A stretch of 26,252 nt of DNA from Hyphomicrobiales bacterium (lineage in GTDB: Bacteria > Pseudomonadota > Alphaproteobacteria > Rhizobiales > HXMU1428-3), in assembly GCA_021775385.1 (NCBI GenBank), contig JAJFHW010000034.1:1-26252 (forward strand), in the 5' to 3' direction. A program made the position numbers and the translations under genes. Of the stretch, positions 1-7,743 are shown in pieces. A model generated the notes under the pieces. That model did no database searches, was not told the origin of the DNA, and worked only from the letters and a program-made list of their open reading frames with translations. Position 1 is the stretch's first letter; the number at the start of each line of letters is the position of its first letter.

Positions 1-739
1 CAAACAAGGCATCAATATCATCTTGATTAGCAACACTATCTTCATCCATCAAAGATGGGCCATTGAGAAGAGCACCATCACCCTGACGGCTTTCCAATTC
101 TTCAGCTGAAACACCAAGAAATTTATCAGGACCGCCCCAGATTTCGATCATTTTCAAAATTCGGGCTTCAATGAAGCAAAAAGTTTTAACAACCTTGGTT
201 ATTCGTTGACCGGTTAAATCCTGAAAATTACAAGCTTCAAAAATGCTAACCGTTTGTTCCTGTATTTCGCATGCAAGAGCTTGCTGAGATTCATCCTTGA
301 GACTGGCTACAAGATTACCCGCATTTGTCTCAACAGTTTCAGCGGCATGTAGAATGTTATTTGTCGCTTCTTCTGTGCCTTTAACGATCATGCTTAATTC
401 TTCAGCAGCACGAGCCATCTCATGGCCATCAGCGCCGCTTTCTTTAATCGTCAGGATTTGTGTTTTTGTATCATGAATGGCTTTGTAAATTTCGCCCATT
501 TCATGTCTGAGTTGGTTTAGCTCTTCACGCTTTTCTTCAACTTCATCAGTGAGTAAGTTACTCACTTTTTCAGAACTTGCACCATCACTCTCTTTAAGGC
601 TCACACCCTGAGATAATGATTTCTGCAGAACACTTAAGGCATCCATGATTTCTTTATGGCGCTTATCATTATTATCTTCTTCAAATGATTGTTCATCACC
701 TGGTTCAATGTAGCGTTCAATGCGAAAAGCACGACTCAT
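1..739 (-). CDS. cheZ: CheZ-type protein phosphatase (chemotaxis), 3' end cut by window edge
   Basis: This open frame starts with ATG at 739 and runs off the left edge after 246 codons. The translation has an acidic N-terminus (MSRAFRIERYIEPGDEQSF), a long helical coiled-coil-like middle, and the sequence NFQDLTGQRI with Asp174 and Gln178. In the CheZ family the QDLTGQ signature supplies the Asp and Gln that promote CheY-P hydrolysis. The last visible residues, NQDDIDALF, resemble the C-terminal CheY-binding helix of CheZ, so only a few residues should be missing. By family knowledge it would dephosphorylate a CheY response regulator in the cytoplasm. A GGGAG sequence lies 10 bases before the start. 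It follows glcF on the same strand after 150 bp, but a likely terminator between them suggests its own promoter. The main uncertainty is the partner CheY, which is not in the window. Confidence 0.85.
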   Translation of the reverse strand, partial: MSRAFRIERYIEPGDEQSFEEDNNDKRHKEIMDALSVLQKSLSQGVSLKESDGASSEKVSNLLTDEVEEKREELNQLRHEMGEIYKAIHDTKTQILTIKESGADGHEMARAAEELSMIVKGTEEATNNILHAAETVETNAGNLVASLKDESQQALACEIQEQTVSIFEACNFQDLTGQRITKVVKTFCFIEARILKMIEIWGGPDKFLGVSAEELESRQGDGALLNGPSLMDEDSVANQDDIDALF

Positions 740-866
740 GAGGTAAAATCTCCCAAAACTTAGTAAGAGATTAACAATAGTCACAAGAATCCTAACAAGA
801 AGTTCATTCGTGGTCAGATTCAGGGCACAAAAAGACATAAAAGGCCAAAAACTTGTCCAATTTCAT

Positions 867-896
867 AAAAAAGACTTAAACTATGGACTTTAGTTT
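867..896 (-). terminator. probable rho-independent terminator of glcDEF
   Basis: On the minus strand AAACTA (896-891) pairs with TAGTTT (883-878) across a 7-base loop and is followed by AAGTC and six T (872-867). The stem overlaps the glcF stop codon. The stem is only 6 bp and AT-rich, so strength is uncertain, but position and T-run fit the end of the glc transcript. Confidence 0.45.
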
Positions 897-2236
897 CCGT
901 TTTCCGTTGTTTTCAAACGGTCAACACGATGTTGAAGGTGCTCAACTCCTTCAGGACATGGCCCCCCATAGGCCCAGTCAAGAAGTTCAACAAAATGAAC
1001 AACCGGTGTATCAGAATGATGAGACATCTGAGTAAGGCAGCCAAGATTTCCTGTGGCAACAATATCTGGTTTAACACGTTTGATATGTTCAGCTTTACGA
1101 GTGCCAAGTGACGTTGCGATCTCAGGCTGCAAGATATTATAGGTGCCAGCAGATCCACAACAAATATGCGGCTCATCCAGAGCCATGACGGTAAACCCAG
1201 CATTTTGCAAAAGTTCAAAAGGCTGATGGGTCAGTCGTTGTCCATGCATCATAGAGCATGGCATGTGCACAGCGATTTTAAGGTCAGTCCACTGTTCTGT
1301 TGTTCTCAGGTCATAATTAATAAGAAATTCGCTGATATCAAAAACTTTGTCTGTAAATTTTTTAACTTCCTCCGCAATACCTTTTTGTTTTGATAGTAGG
1401 TGATCATAGTCCTTCACGGATGTGCCGCAGCCAGAAGCATTCATGATGATACCGTCAATAGGGTCTTCTTCTTCAAGAGCCTGCCAAGCTTTAAAATTAC
1501 GCATGGCGTGATCAACGGCTTCTTTTTCGCGTCCCATATGTTGATCCATAGCACCGCAACAACCCGCATTCTTAGAAATAACAACTTCGATGCCTTGGCG
1601 GGCCATCAATCGAATGCTCGCGTCATTTATCGCTGGGCGGATGACCTTTTGAGCACAACCTGTCATTAAAAGAACGCGTTTTAATTGAGGGCCTCTGGGC
1701 CGCGCTATGCCGCCACCTGTGAATTCAGCTGCTCGTTTAGCGCGTTTGGGTAAAAGTTCTAACATGGCGACAATTTCTTTAAAGCCCATCTTAGCAATGA
1801 GTGAACGAAAAGGGCGCGCCAAAGTGCCAAGAGTTAAAGAAAGAGATAATCTTTTCGGGTAGGGAAGTGTTTCACTTAAAAGACGTCGGATAAACCTTTG
1901 CTTGAATGGGCGGTGGCCTCTTGTTTCAATTTCTTTCCGAGCCAAATCAGAAAGATGCATATAATCAACCCCAGATGGGCAGGTCGTCATGCATGAAAGG
2001 CAAGTTAAGCAGCGGTCCATATGAGTTGTGAGAGATTGGTCCGGAGCAGCGCCCGTCTCTAGCATCTCTTTTATCATATAAATCCGACCACGAGGGCTGT
2101 CTCTCTCATCGCCTAAAACAACATAGCTTGAGCAGGTCGCAGTACAAAGGCCGCAATGAACGCAACGACGCAAGATATCATTAGCAAGCTGCGTATCAGG
2201 ATTGCGAAGCTGACGTTTCGTAAATTCAGTTTTCAT
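890..2236 (-). CDS. glcF: glycolate oxidase iron-sulfur subunit GlcF
   Basis: This 448-residue protein is the electron-transfer subunit of glycolate oxidase, which oxidises glycolate to glyoxylate and passes electrons towards the respiratory chain. Two ferredoxin-type 4Fe-4S motifs are visible: CVHCGLCTATC beginning at residue 25 and CLTCLSCMTTCP near residue 76. Two CCG-domain repeats follow, seen as NAGCCGAMDQH and PHICCGSAGTYN, typical of GlcF, GlpC and heterodisulfide-reductase-like subunits. It starts 3 bp after the glcE stop, so translation is probably coupled. It is the last gene of the glcD-glcE-glcF operon. The length is a little above the E. coli protein. No glcC regulator or glcG gene is adjacent. 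A paralogous assignment as another FAD/Fe-S 2-hydroxyacid oxidase cannot be excluded, but the three-gene set is the classical glycolate oxidase arrangement. Confidence 0.92.
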   Translation of the reverse strand: MKTEFTKRQLRNPDTQLANDILRRCVHCGLCTATCSSYVVLGDERDSPRGRIYMIKEMLETGAAPDQSLTTHMDRCLTCLSCMTTCPSGVDYMHLSDLARKEIETRGHRPFKQRFIRRLLSETLPYPKRLSLSLTLGTLARPFRSLIAKMGFKEIVAMLELLPKRAKRAAEFTGGGIARPRGPQLKRVLLMTGCAQKVIRPAINDASIRLMARQGIEVVISKNAGCCGAMDQHMGREKEAVDHAMRNFKAWQALEEEDPIDGIIMNASGCGTSVKDYDHLLSKQKGIAEEVKKFTDKVFDISEFLINYDLRTTEQWTDLKIAVHMPCSMMHGQRLTHQPFELLQNAGFTVMALDEPHICCGSAGTYNILQPEIATSLGTRKAEHIKRVKPDIVATGNLGCLTQMSHHSDTPVVHFVELLDWAYGGPCPEGVEHLQHRVDRLKTTENGN

Positions 2237-2239
2237 CGA

Positions 2240-3460
2240 TTAAACCCCGTCATACATGCGGCCTGGATTGAGTACACCAGCTGGATCAAACATAGATTTC
2301 AAGCCTTTGGTCAGTTGCATATGCGCTGGGTCAAGGGGATGAAAAGGACTAACTGGTTGAGTGGCATCTTCACCAGGGTAAATCAAAGTGGCATGACCGC
2401 CTGCTTGAGCGATAATTCTGCGGATGTCACTACTTCCCATATCAGCAACGCCGCGTGTAGAAACCCATAACAAACCGCCACCCCAATCATAAGAAATTTG
2501 GCTGTCAACGAGTTTCTTAATTTGACGAGCAGATTGAAACGCCCGTTGCGGAGATGTTGAAACACGCCAAATTGCATCTTCTCGGTTTGTGAGAAAAACA
2601 AGCTGGCGCATATTTTGCCAAAACAATTTACTTTCAGGTTCATCAATATAAAAAAGTTCACCAAAAGCAGAGAGAAGCTCTCTAATTTTTTCACTACGAT
2701 AGGCAAGTGATTTTGGTGTGTTTTCCAGTCGAATAGCTGTAACAGCCTTATCCTGAACGTAAGTCACACCATCAAGGCAAGGGAAAGCATGGTTCTTATT
2801 TAAATGCACAGCACCAGAAACTTCATAAGGTGTCGCAATGGCAGAACGTAAAGCCTCTAATGCAATATCTTCTTCAAGACCATAAAGAAACAAGGTGCAT
2901 TCAGAAGGGGGGGTAGGCAAGAGTTTAATGGTCACCTCAGTCATTACAGCCAAAGTTCCCCAACTGTTGGCCATCAGTTTAGTGAGATCATAGCCGGCAA
3001 CATTTTTCATAACACGGCCACCAGATGAAAAACTCTCACCGCGCCCATTTATGGCTTTAACACCAATAAGATGATCTCTCGCGCTCCCTTTTAACAGGCG
3101 GCGCGAACCAGAAAAATTTGTGGCAAATAAAGACCCTATCGTGCCATAGCCCGGTTCCGTATCAAAAAGTTTTGAAAAATCAAGATACTCAAAAGGGAGG
3201 TGTTGGTCATACCCTTTAAGCTCTCGTTCAATCTCAATGATCGGCGTGCCAGCACGCGCTGAAATAACTAATTCACTTGGTTCGTAAAGTGTAACTTCAC
3301 TAAAACGGCGCATTGTAAGAGGAACATTCTTTTCAGAATATCGCCCAATCATACGTTTCGTTCCATGCCCTAAAATTTCAAGGGAAGTTCCCTTATCTTT
3401 GGCATCAAGGATCATCTCTTTCAAATCCCGATCCACAAGGGGCGTTAGCATGTCTTGCAT
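2240..3460 (-). CDS. glcE: glycolate oxidase FAD-binding subunit GlcE
   Basis: GlcE is the second flavin-binding subunit of glycolate oxidase. The N-terminal half shows the FAD-binding type 4 pattern, with a GYGTIGSLFATNFSGSRR loop and the conserved VMKNVAGYDLTKLMANSWGTLA segment characteristic of GlcE. I chose the ATG at 3460 (406 residues, beginning MQDMLTPLV) because GGAGAGAG lies 8 bases upstream and the codon sits one base after the glcD stop. Longer in-frame starts at 3478 or 3565 would run into glcD and have no better ribosome-binding site. A run of seven C (minus strand) at 2913-2907 codes for the Pro-rich LLPTPPS segment and leaves the frame intact. The gene is flanked without space by glcD and glcF, which fixes its role in the complex. 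Confidence 0.9.
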   Translation of the reverse strand: MQDMLTPLVDRDLKEMILDAKDKGTSLEILGHGTKRMIGRYSEKNVPLTMRRFSEVTLYEPSELVISARAGTPIIEIERELKGYDQHLPFEYLDFSKLFDTEPGYGTIGSLFATNFSGSRRLLKGSARDHLIGVKAINGRGESFSSGGRVMKNVAGYDLTKLMANSWGTLAVMTEVTIKLLPTPPSECTLFLYGLEEDIALEALRSAIATPYEVSGAVHLNKNHAFPCLDGVTYVQDKAVTAIRLENTPKSLAYRSEKIRELLSAFGELFYIDEPESKLFWQNMRQLVFLTNREDAIWRVSTSPQRAFQSARQIKKLVDSQISYDWGGGLLWVSTRGVADMGSSDIRRIIAQAGGHATLIYPGEDATQPVSPFHPLDPAHMQLTKGLKSMFDPAGVLNPGRMYDGV

Positions 3461-3461
3461 T

Positions 3462-4934
3462 TTAAGCACTCTCTCCATCAGATGATGCGCTCTCATCTCG
3501 GCGAAAAGTCTCGGCAAGCTCAAGAGGGAAAACTTTATCTGGATTGAGCACCCAGTTAGGATCAAATAATAATTTCACACGCATTTGATTGATTAGATCC
3601 GCTTCAGAAAATTGCAAAGTCATTAAGTCTCTCTTTTCAAGGCCAACACCATGCTCACCGGTAATGCAACCACCGGCCATAACGCAAAGTTCCAAAATTT
3701 CGGCACCGCATTTTTCAACCCGTTGAAATTCTCCAGTACGATTGGCATCATAGAGAATAAGGGGGTGCAGGTTCCCGTCACCAGCATGAAAAATATTAGA
3801 AACTTGAAATTTATATGAGTTGCAAATTTCCGCAATTTTAGAAAGAACGTGCGAAAGTTTTGATAAAGGGATAACCCCATCCATACATAAATATTCAGAA
3901 ATGCGCCCAATAGCACCAAATGCAGATTTACGACCTAGCCAGATGGCTTCAGCTTCCTCTGCTGTACCCGCTATGCGCTTATGAACAGGGTTAAACCCAC
4001 TGGCAATTCGTAAAATTTGTTGGAAAGAGGCGTCAATCTCCTCATCAGATCCCTCAAATTCAATAATTAAGAGCGCTTCGACATCAAGTGGATAGCCAGC
4101 ACGCGCATGTTCTTCACATGCTTTAATGGCAGGTTTGTCCATAAATTCAATGGCCACTGGTAAATAGCCTTTCCCGATAATTGCAGCCACGCAATCACCA
4201 GCTTGTTCATGAGTTTCAAACCCAAGTAACAATGGGCGAGCACCTTCCGGCTTGGTCCGTAACATAACGGTTGCTTCCGTGACAATACCAAGTCCACCTT
4301 CAGACCCAACTATCAAGCTTAGAAAATCATAACCGGCCGGGTCGAAAAACGGGCCACCAAACTCAAGAATTTTCCCTTCGGCCGTTACAAGTTTAACCCC
4401 AAGAATATTGTGGGTCGTCACACCATATTTCAAACAATGCGCGCCACCAGAATTCATGGCAATATTCCCAGCTATCGTGCAAGACAGCTGACTGGAAGGG
4501 TCTGGTGCATAGAAAAAACCATCACGGTCAACAGCAGCGCTAATGGCAAGGTTGGTCACACCTGCTTGCACTTTGGCAGAGCGGTTCATCAAGTCGATAT
4601 CAAGTATTTTATTCATACGAGAAACACAAACAACAATGGCGTTAGATAAAGGAATAGCCCCGCCGGCAAGAGACGTTCCCGCCCCCCGTGGGACCATAGG
4701 CACATCATATTTATGGGAAATTCTGGCAACAGCAGCCACGTCTTCGGTGCTTTCAGGCATGACAACCACAAAGGGTAGTACTTGAATAGCAGTGAGAGCG
4801 TCGGTTTCAAACGCCTGCAAACCAGCCTGATCCAAAACAATCTGATCTGGCTTTAAAACTTCAGATAGATCCCTGATCACAGATCGCGGGATGGCCGACT
4901 TAATTTTTTCCTGTAATTTACTAAATATACCCAT
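3462..4934 (-). CDS. glcD: glycolate oxidase FAD-linked catalytic subunit GlcD
   Basis: This 490-residue flavoprotein is the catalytic subunit of glycolate oxidase. The FAD-binding type 4 (PP-loop) domain is seen as VVMPESTEDVAAVA followed by VPRGAGTSLAGGAIPLS at about residues 82-97. The C-terminal FAD-oxidase domain shows SNIFHAGDGNLHPLI and the end motif GGCITGEHGVGLEKRDLM, as in GlcD and D-lactate dehydrogenases of this family. I place the start at the ATG at 4934, with AGAAGG six bases upstream, rather than the GTG at 4952. Immediate linkage to glcE and glcF favours glycolate oxidase over a single-subunit D-2-hydroxyacid dehydrogenase. The upstream 637-bp gap presumably holds its promoter. 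Confidence 0.92.
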   Translation of the reverse strand: MGIFSKLQEKIKSAIPRSVIRDLSEVLKPDQIVLDQAGLQAFETDALTAIQVLPFVVVMPESTEDVAAVARISHKYDVPMVPRGAGTSLAGGAIPLSNAIVVCVSRMNKILDIDLMNRSAKVQAGVTNLAISAAVDRDGFFYAPDPSSQLSCTIAGNIAMNSGGAHCLKYGVTTHNILGVKLVTAEGKILEFGGPFFDPAGYDFLSLIVGSEGGLGIVTEATVMLRTKPEGARPLLLGFETHEQAGDCVAAIIGKGYLPVAIEFMDKPAIKACEEHARAGYPLDVEALLIIEFEGSDEEIDASFQQILRIASGFNPVHKRIAGTAEEAEAIWLGRKSAFGAIGRISEYLCMDGVIPLSKLSHVLSKIAEICNSYKFQVSNIFHAGDGNLHPLILYDANRTGEFQRVEKCGAEILELCVMAGGCITGEHGVGLEKRDLMTLQFSEADLINQMRVKLLFDPNWVLNPDKVFPLELAETFRRDESASSDGESA

Positions 4935-5104
4935 TAAGGACCTTCTAATCACGCAAGATGAGGAAGCATAAGAAATTTAAGTGACGGTTTGTGTGTGACA
5001 AAAAGTCACCACGAGAGACCATCTTGAATGCAAAAGGACTTTCCCCAATAAAGAAATAATAAAGGTTAATAGAGGGGGGTGCAAACAATACCGGCAAATA
5101 CTAA

Positions 5105-5162
5105 CGAATATTCTGTCGCATAATAAAATCAATCAAAACATGCGGGATCGCGAATATTCGCG
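5105..5162. promoter_or_regulatory. palindrome CGCGAATATTCGCG plus a second CGAATATTC core
   Basis: A perfect 14-bp palindrome lies at 5149-5162. Its 9-base core, CGAATATTC, recurs at 5105-5113, with centres 46 bp apart. The site is 170-215 bp upstream of glcD on its 5' side. Paired palindromes in a promoter region suggest operators for a dimeric regulator, but the family and target gene are unknown. Confidence 0.35.
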
Positions 5163-5439
5163 CAGCAAGAATGTACGGTTGTCAGCAATATAATACATTG
5201 AAAAATATGAAAAAAAGAAGGAATAGTAGCGACAAGAAGGGGCGAAGGCACAAGTTGCAAGTTTAGGGGGGGAAAAGAAAATAAATGAGACGAAGAACAT
5301 CGAAGATGGAATTAATCAGGCCAAATTACTGAAATGCGAATAATGGTGCCCAAAAAGCAATTTTTAATTATATCCAAAATCATGTCATATTTTCTTCTTT
5401 AATTGTGAACATGACCAGTGTAAATAAATTGATATAAGG

Positions 5440-5453
5440 GAAGTTATAACTTC
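5440..5453. promoter_or_regulatory. 14-bp palindrome GAAGTTATAACTTC upstream of cytochrome c gene
   Basis: This is a perfect inverted repeat, 118 bp before the cytochrome c start codon. It could be an operator. It does not match the FNR consensus (TTGAT-N4-ATCAA). Chance occurrence in AT-rich DNA is possible. Confidence 0.3.
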
Positions 5454-5571
5454 AGTACCTTATTTTTATCCTCTTTTAGACAGTAGAATAAATGGGGTAA
5501 GAATAAGCAATTAATAAGCTGCACTCTATTTACATTAAAAATAGGGAATAATTTATAGTAAGGGAAAAAAC

Positions 5572-6009
5572 ATGAGCAAATTTACCGCCCTCCTCGGCGC
5601 CGCAATTTTAGCGATTTCAGTTTCAGGAACAATGACAACATCGGTTCAGGCTGATGAAGCAAAACTAATCAAAAAAGGCTCAAAAGTCTTCAAAAAATGC
5701 AAAGCATGTCATGTGCCTGATGAAGCAAAAAACAAAGTTGGTCCTCATCTTGTAGGCATCATTGGTCGTAAAGCTGGTACAGCTGAAGGTTATGCATATT
5801 CAGACGCTGCAAAAGCAAAAGCAGCTGAAGGCCTTGTATGGGATGAAGCAAATCTTGCAGCTTTCCTAGAAAAGCCAAGAAAATTCTTAAAAGGCACAAA
5901 AATGGCTTTTGGTGGTCTTCGTAAAGAAAAAGACCGCAATGCAATCATTGCTTACTTCAAATCATTAGCACCGGCTAAAGAAGAAGCGCCAAAAGAAGAA
6001 GCTAAATAA
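5572..6009 (+). CDS. exported class I cytochrome c (c2/c550-like)
   Basis: This 145-residue protein is a soluble or loosely attached periplasmic electron carrier. Residues 1-27 form a signal peptide: KF near the start, a hydrophobic core LLGAAILAISVSG, and a likely cleavage after VQA. The heme-attachment motif CKACH is at 43-47, and the distal methionine ligand is Met111 in GTKMAFGG, a typical class I c-type pattern. The mature domain is about 105 residues and ends in a charged tail (AKEEAPKEEAK) that is lysine- and glutamate-rich. Family members shuttle electrons between the bc1 complex and oxidases or other terminal enzymes. AAGGG precedes the ATG by eight bases. A strong terminator follows directly, so the gene is probably monocistronic. 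The exact redox partner cannot be told. Confidence 0.9.
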   Translation: MSKFTALLGAAILAISVSGTMTTSVQADEAKLIKKGSKVFKKCKACHVPDEAKNKVGPHLVGIIGRKAGTAEGYAYSDAAKAKAAEGLVWDEANLAAFLEKPRKFLKGTKMAFGGLRKEKDRNAIIAYFKSLAPAKEEAPKEEAK

Positions 6010-6030
6010 GTTTTTTCACTTATACGAATT

Positions 6031-6062
6031 AAAAAAGAGGAGCCCCTGGTTCCTCTTTTTTT
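6031..6062 (+). terminator. rho-independent terminator after the cytochrome c gene
   Basis: AAAAAAGAGGA pairs with TCCTCTTTTTT across a 9-base loop, ending in seven T. It begins 22 bp after the stop codon. The A-run on the other side makes it potentially bidirectional, which would also serve the convergent DUF3422 gene. Confidence 0.8.
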
Positions 6063-6110
6063 GTCTAAAACTATAGAAATAAAAAACAAACAATACGAAG
6101 AAGGAGTGCC

Positions 6111-6240
6111 GTCCATTAGGCGGCAGGACATGACGCCTTTGGCGTCCGGCGCCTAGCGCCGCACCTCGGAGGCCTGCCGCTTCAGCGGCAGAATAGCCGT
6201 GAGAGAGAACAGCGACGGTTGCTAGTGGGCAACCTGAAGG
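6111..6240. repeat. GC-rich multi-hairpin intergenic element ending in a B-type repeat
   Basis: Four perfect hairpins follow each other: GACGCC/GGCGTC (6132-6146, loop TTT), CGGCGC/GCGCCG (6147-6161, loop CTA), CTGCCGC/GCGGCAG (6174-6191, loop TTCA), and GGTTGC/GCAACC (6217-6234, loop TAGTGG). Base composition is strikingly richer in GC than the flanking DNA. It lies between two convergent genes and has no coding potential that I can see. The last hairpin is the module found again near 15263, 16966 and 17031. Confidence 0.7.
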
Positions 6241-6269
6241 AAAATTAAAAAAAGAGTCTTCTCCCCCCC

Positions 6270-7592
6270 CTAATCATGCTCCGCAAATTTTTTATGAATC
6301 TGCCGAGTGATCATCCACATAGCAAAGATAACAAAGGGAACAGAAACAGCCGTGAGTAATGTCGGGCTGACGCCAAAGGTCAAGCCTGATTTATAAAGAC
6401 CCTCGGTCATATATTTTATCAGCCCCACGATGTAGTAACTCACAGCTGCAACAGAAAGCCCTTCAACTGTTTGCTGTAACCGCAGTTGCAAACGAGCCCG
6501 TTTATTCATAGATTCAAGCAAGTCACGATTTTGTTGCTCTAATTCAAATTGAATGCGTGTGCGCAACAATTCGGCCGTTCGCATTAGCTTGCGAGACAAA
6601 TCAGCCTGTCTTTGTTCTACCATCGAACAGGTTGAAATCGCAGGCGAAAGCCGTCTGCGGAAAAAACTTGAAATCCGTCTGGCCCCATCCACCGGAGCTT
6701 CATGCATGGCCTGTAAACGAGACATAATAATATCATTATAGGCAACCGATGCACCAAACCGAAAGGATGTAGCCGCTGCTTGTGCCTCTAATTTTGCCGC
6801 TAAATCAGTGAGCTTATGAAGAAGCTGATGATTATCCTCAATGGTTTCAGCCGCTGCAATTTCTGCAGTTAATTGTGCTAGGCCATCTTGTGTAGCATTC
6901 ACAACAGGAAGCGCTTTTTTAGCGATTGGCAAGCCAAGGAGAGCAAGCGTTCGATAAGTCTCTATCTCTAAAACCCGTTGAACAAGTGCACCAGCTCGAA
7001 ATTGGCTCATACCATGATCTTCAATTATAAATCTGGTAAAGCCCATGGTATCAACCTGAAAGTCGGTGATGACACGGCTCTTGCCCCGGTCAGTGTTAAT
7101 CATACAGAGGCTATATGGGTTGAAAATTTCTTCATAATCACTGACAGGATGAATGTCTTTTGTCACCTTCAGCTGAGTAGCGACAATTAATTTTCCTGGT
7201 GGGTGAAAGTCAAGTTCAGATAAAAGGCGCGCGCCATCGTCTCCACGAAAATCATCCCCTTCACTGTCTTCAATATCCCACCGGTAACTTGTGAATTCAT
7301 TGTGTTGCTCCCAGCGAAAATTCCATTTTCCGATGGTCAAACTATGAAAATTTGCGGTCTCTGCTGGAGGGGCCATACCGTGAGTAAGAGCTAGTTGTTT
7401 GATGTTTTCTCTGTCAACATGAGCATCTTCTTTTGTGATCAAAAATGCCATTAAGAAAACGCGTCGTGGAACAGTCACTTTTTCAAACGGCCGCGCATGG
7501 AGTTCACCCAATATTTCAGCACGGCTTTCAAAAGCCTCAAATTGTTGATTTTGAGGAGTTGAGTGCATCTTTGCACTTTCTTGATTATCCAT
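6270..7592 (-). CDS. DUF3422 family membrane-anchored protein
   Basis: This 440-residue protein matches the DUF3422 family as I remember it: an N-terminal ELHARPFEKVTVPRRVFLMAF segment, a central soluble domain, a helical region rich in Arg, Glu and Gln (about 300-370), and two hydrophobic segments near the C-terminus (about 379-394 and 409-429) ending in a short basic tail. It should therefore be a cytoplasmic domain anchored by a C-terminal hairpin in the inner membrane. No enzymatic motif is visible and the family's function is unknown to me. AGGA lies eight bases upstream of the chosen ATG; a second Met at codon 9 is an alternative. The stop codon abuts a run of eight C (plus strand, 6263-6270), which lies outside the reading frame. 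The gene is divergent from the LutA-like gene and convergent with the cytochrome c gene. Confidence 0.8.
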   Translation of the reverse strand: MDNQESAKMHSTPQNQQFEAFESRAEILGELHARPFEKVTVPRRVFLMAFLITKEDAHVDRENIKQLALTHGMAPPAETANFHSLTIGKWNFRWEQHNEFTSYRWDIEDSEGDDFRGDDGARLLSELDFHPPGKLIVATQLKVTKDIHPVSDYEEIFNPYSLCMINTDRGKSRVITDFQVDTMGFTRFIIEDHGMSQFRAGALVQRVLEIETYRTLALLGLPIAKKALPVVNATQDGLAQLTAEIAAAETIEDNHQLLHKLTDLAAKLEAQAAATSFRFGASVAYNDIIMSRLQAMHEAPVDGARRISSFFRRRLSPAISTCSMVEQRQADLSRKLMRTAELLRTRIQFELEQQNRDLLESMNKRARLQLRLQQTVEGLSVAAVSYYIVGLIKYMTEGLYKSGLTFGVSPTLLTAVSVPFVIFAMWMITRQIHKKFAEHD

Positions 7593-7711
7593 TTAACATA
7601 TCCTGTATTCGGATTGGTTCCATGAAGAAACATCCAAGACGTTTGAGACTTAATATAGTTCTAAAAATTAAGTGTACGATACGTCGAAATAATGATTTTT
7701 AAAAATTATAA

Positions 7712-7727
7712 TAGGGTCTAGACCCTA
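7712..7727. promoter_or_regulatory. 16-bp palindrome TAGGGTCTAGACCCTA, putative operator
   Basis: A perfect inverted repeat ends 16 bp before the start codon of the LutA-like gene, in the divergent gap with the DUF3422 gene. A close copy, TAGGGTTTAGACCCCT (13 of 16 identical), lies 28 bp upstream of hisS at 8586-8601. The repeated sequence and similar placement support a shared protein-binding site, although its binder is unknown. Confidence 0.5.
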
Positions 7728-7743
7728 GTATTAACGAGAAATA

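Larger units (their letters stand above)
4935..5571. other. 637-bp AT-rich intergenic region between glcD and the cytochrome c gene
   Basis: This divergent region separates glcD (-) from the cytochrome c gene (+), so both promoters should lie here. I see no open frame with coding character. Visible structure is limited to two perfect 14-bp palindromes (5149-5162 and 5440-5453), a second copy of the 9-base core CGAATATTC at 5105-5113, and G-runs near 5080 and 5266-5272. No clear tRNA or ncRNA fold was recognised. Confidence 0.6.

Noticed and set aside
2907..2913. Seven-base homopolymer inside glcE as a contingency locus
   Set aside because: The frame is intact, the run encodes an ordinary Pro-rich segment, and seven bases is short for efficient slippage; no other sign of switching.
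3461..3565. Upstream-extended glcE start overlapping glcD by about 100 bp
   Set aside because: The ATG at 3460 has a good ribosome-binding site and directly follows the glcD stop; the extra residues have no family support.
5440..5453. FNR/Anr box upstream of cytochrome c
   Set aside because: The palindrome GAAGTTATAACTTC lacks the TTGAT-N4-ATCAA pattern.
6263..6270. Run of eight C at the end of the DUF3422 gene as a phase-variation tract
   Set aside because: On the coding strand the G-run starts with the last base of the TAG stop codon, so length changes cannot alter the protein.
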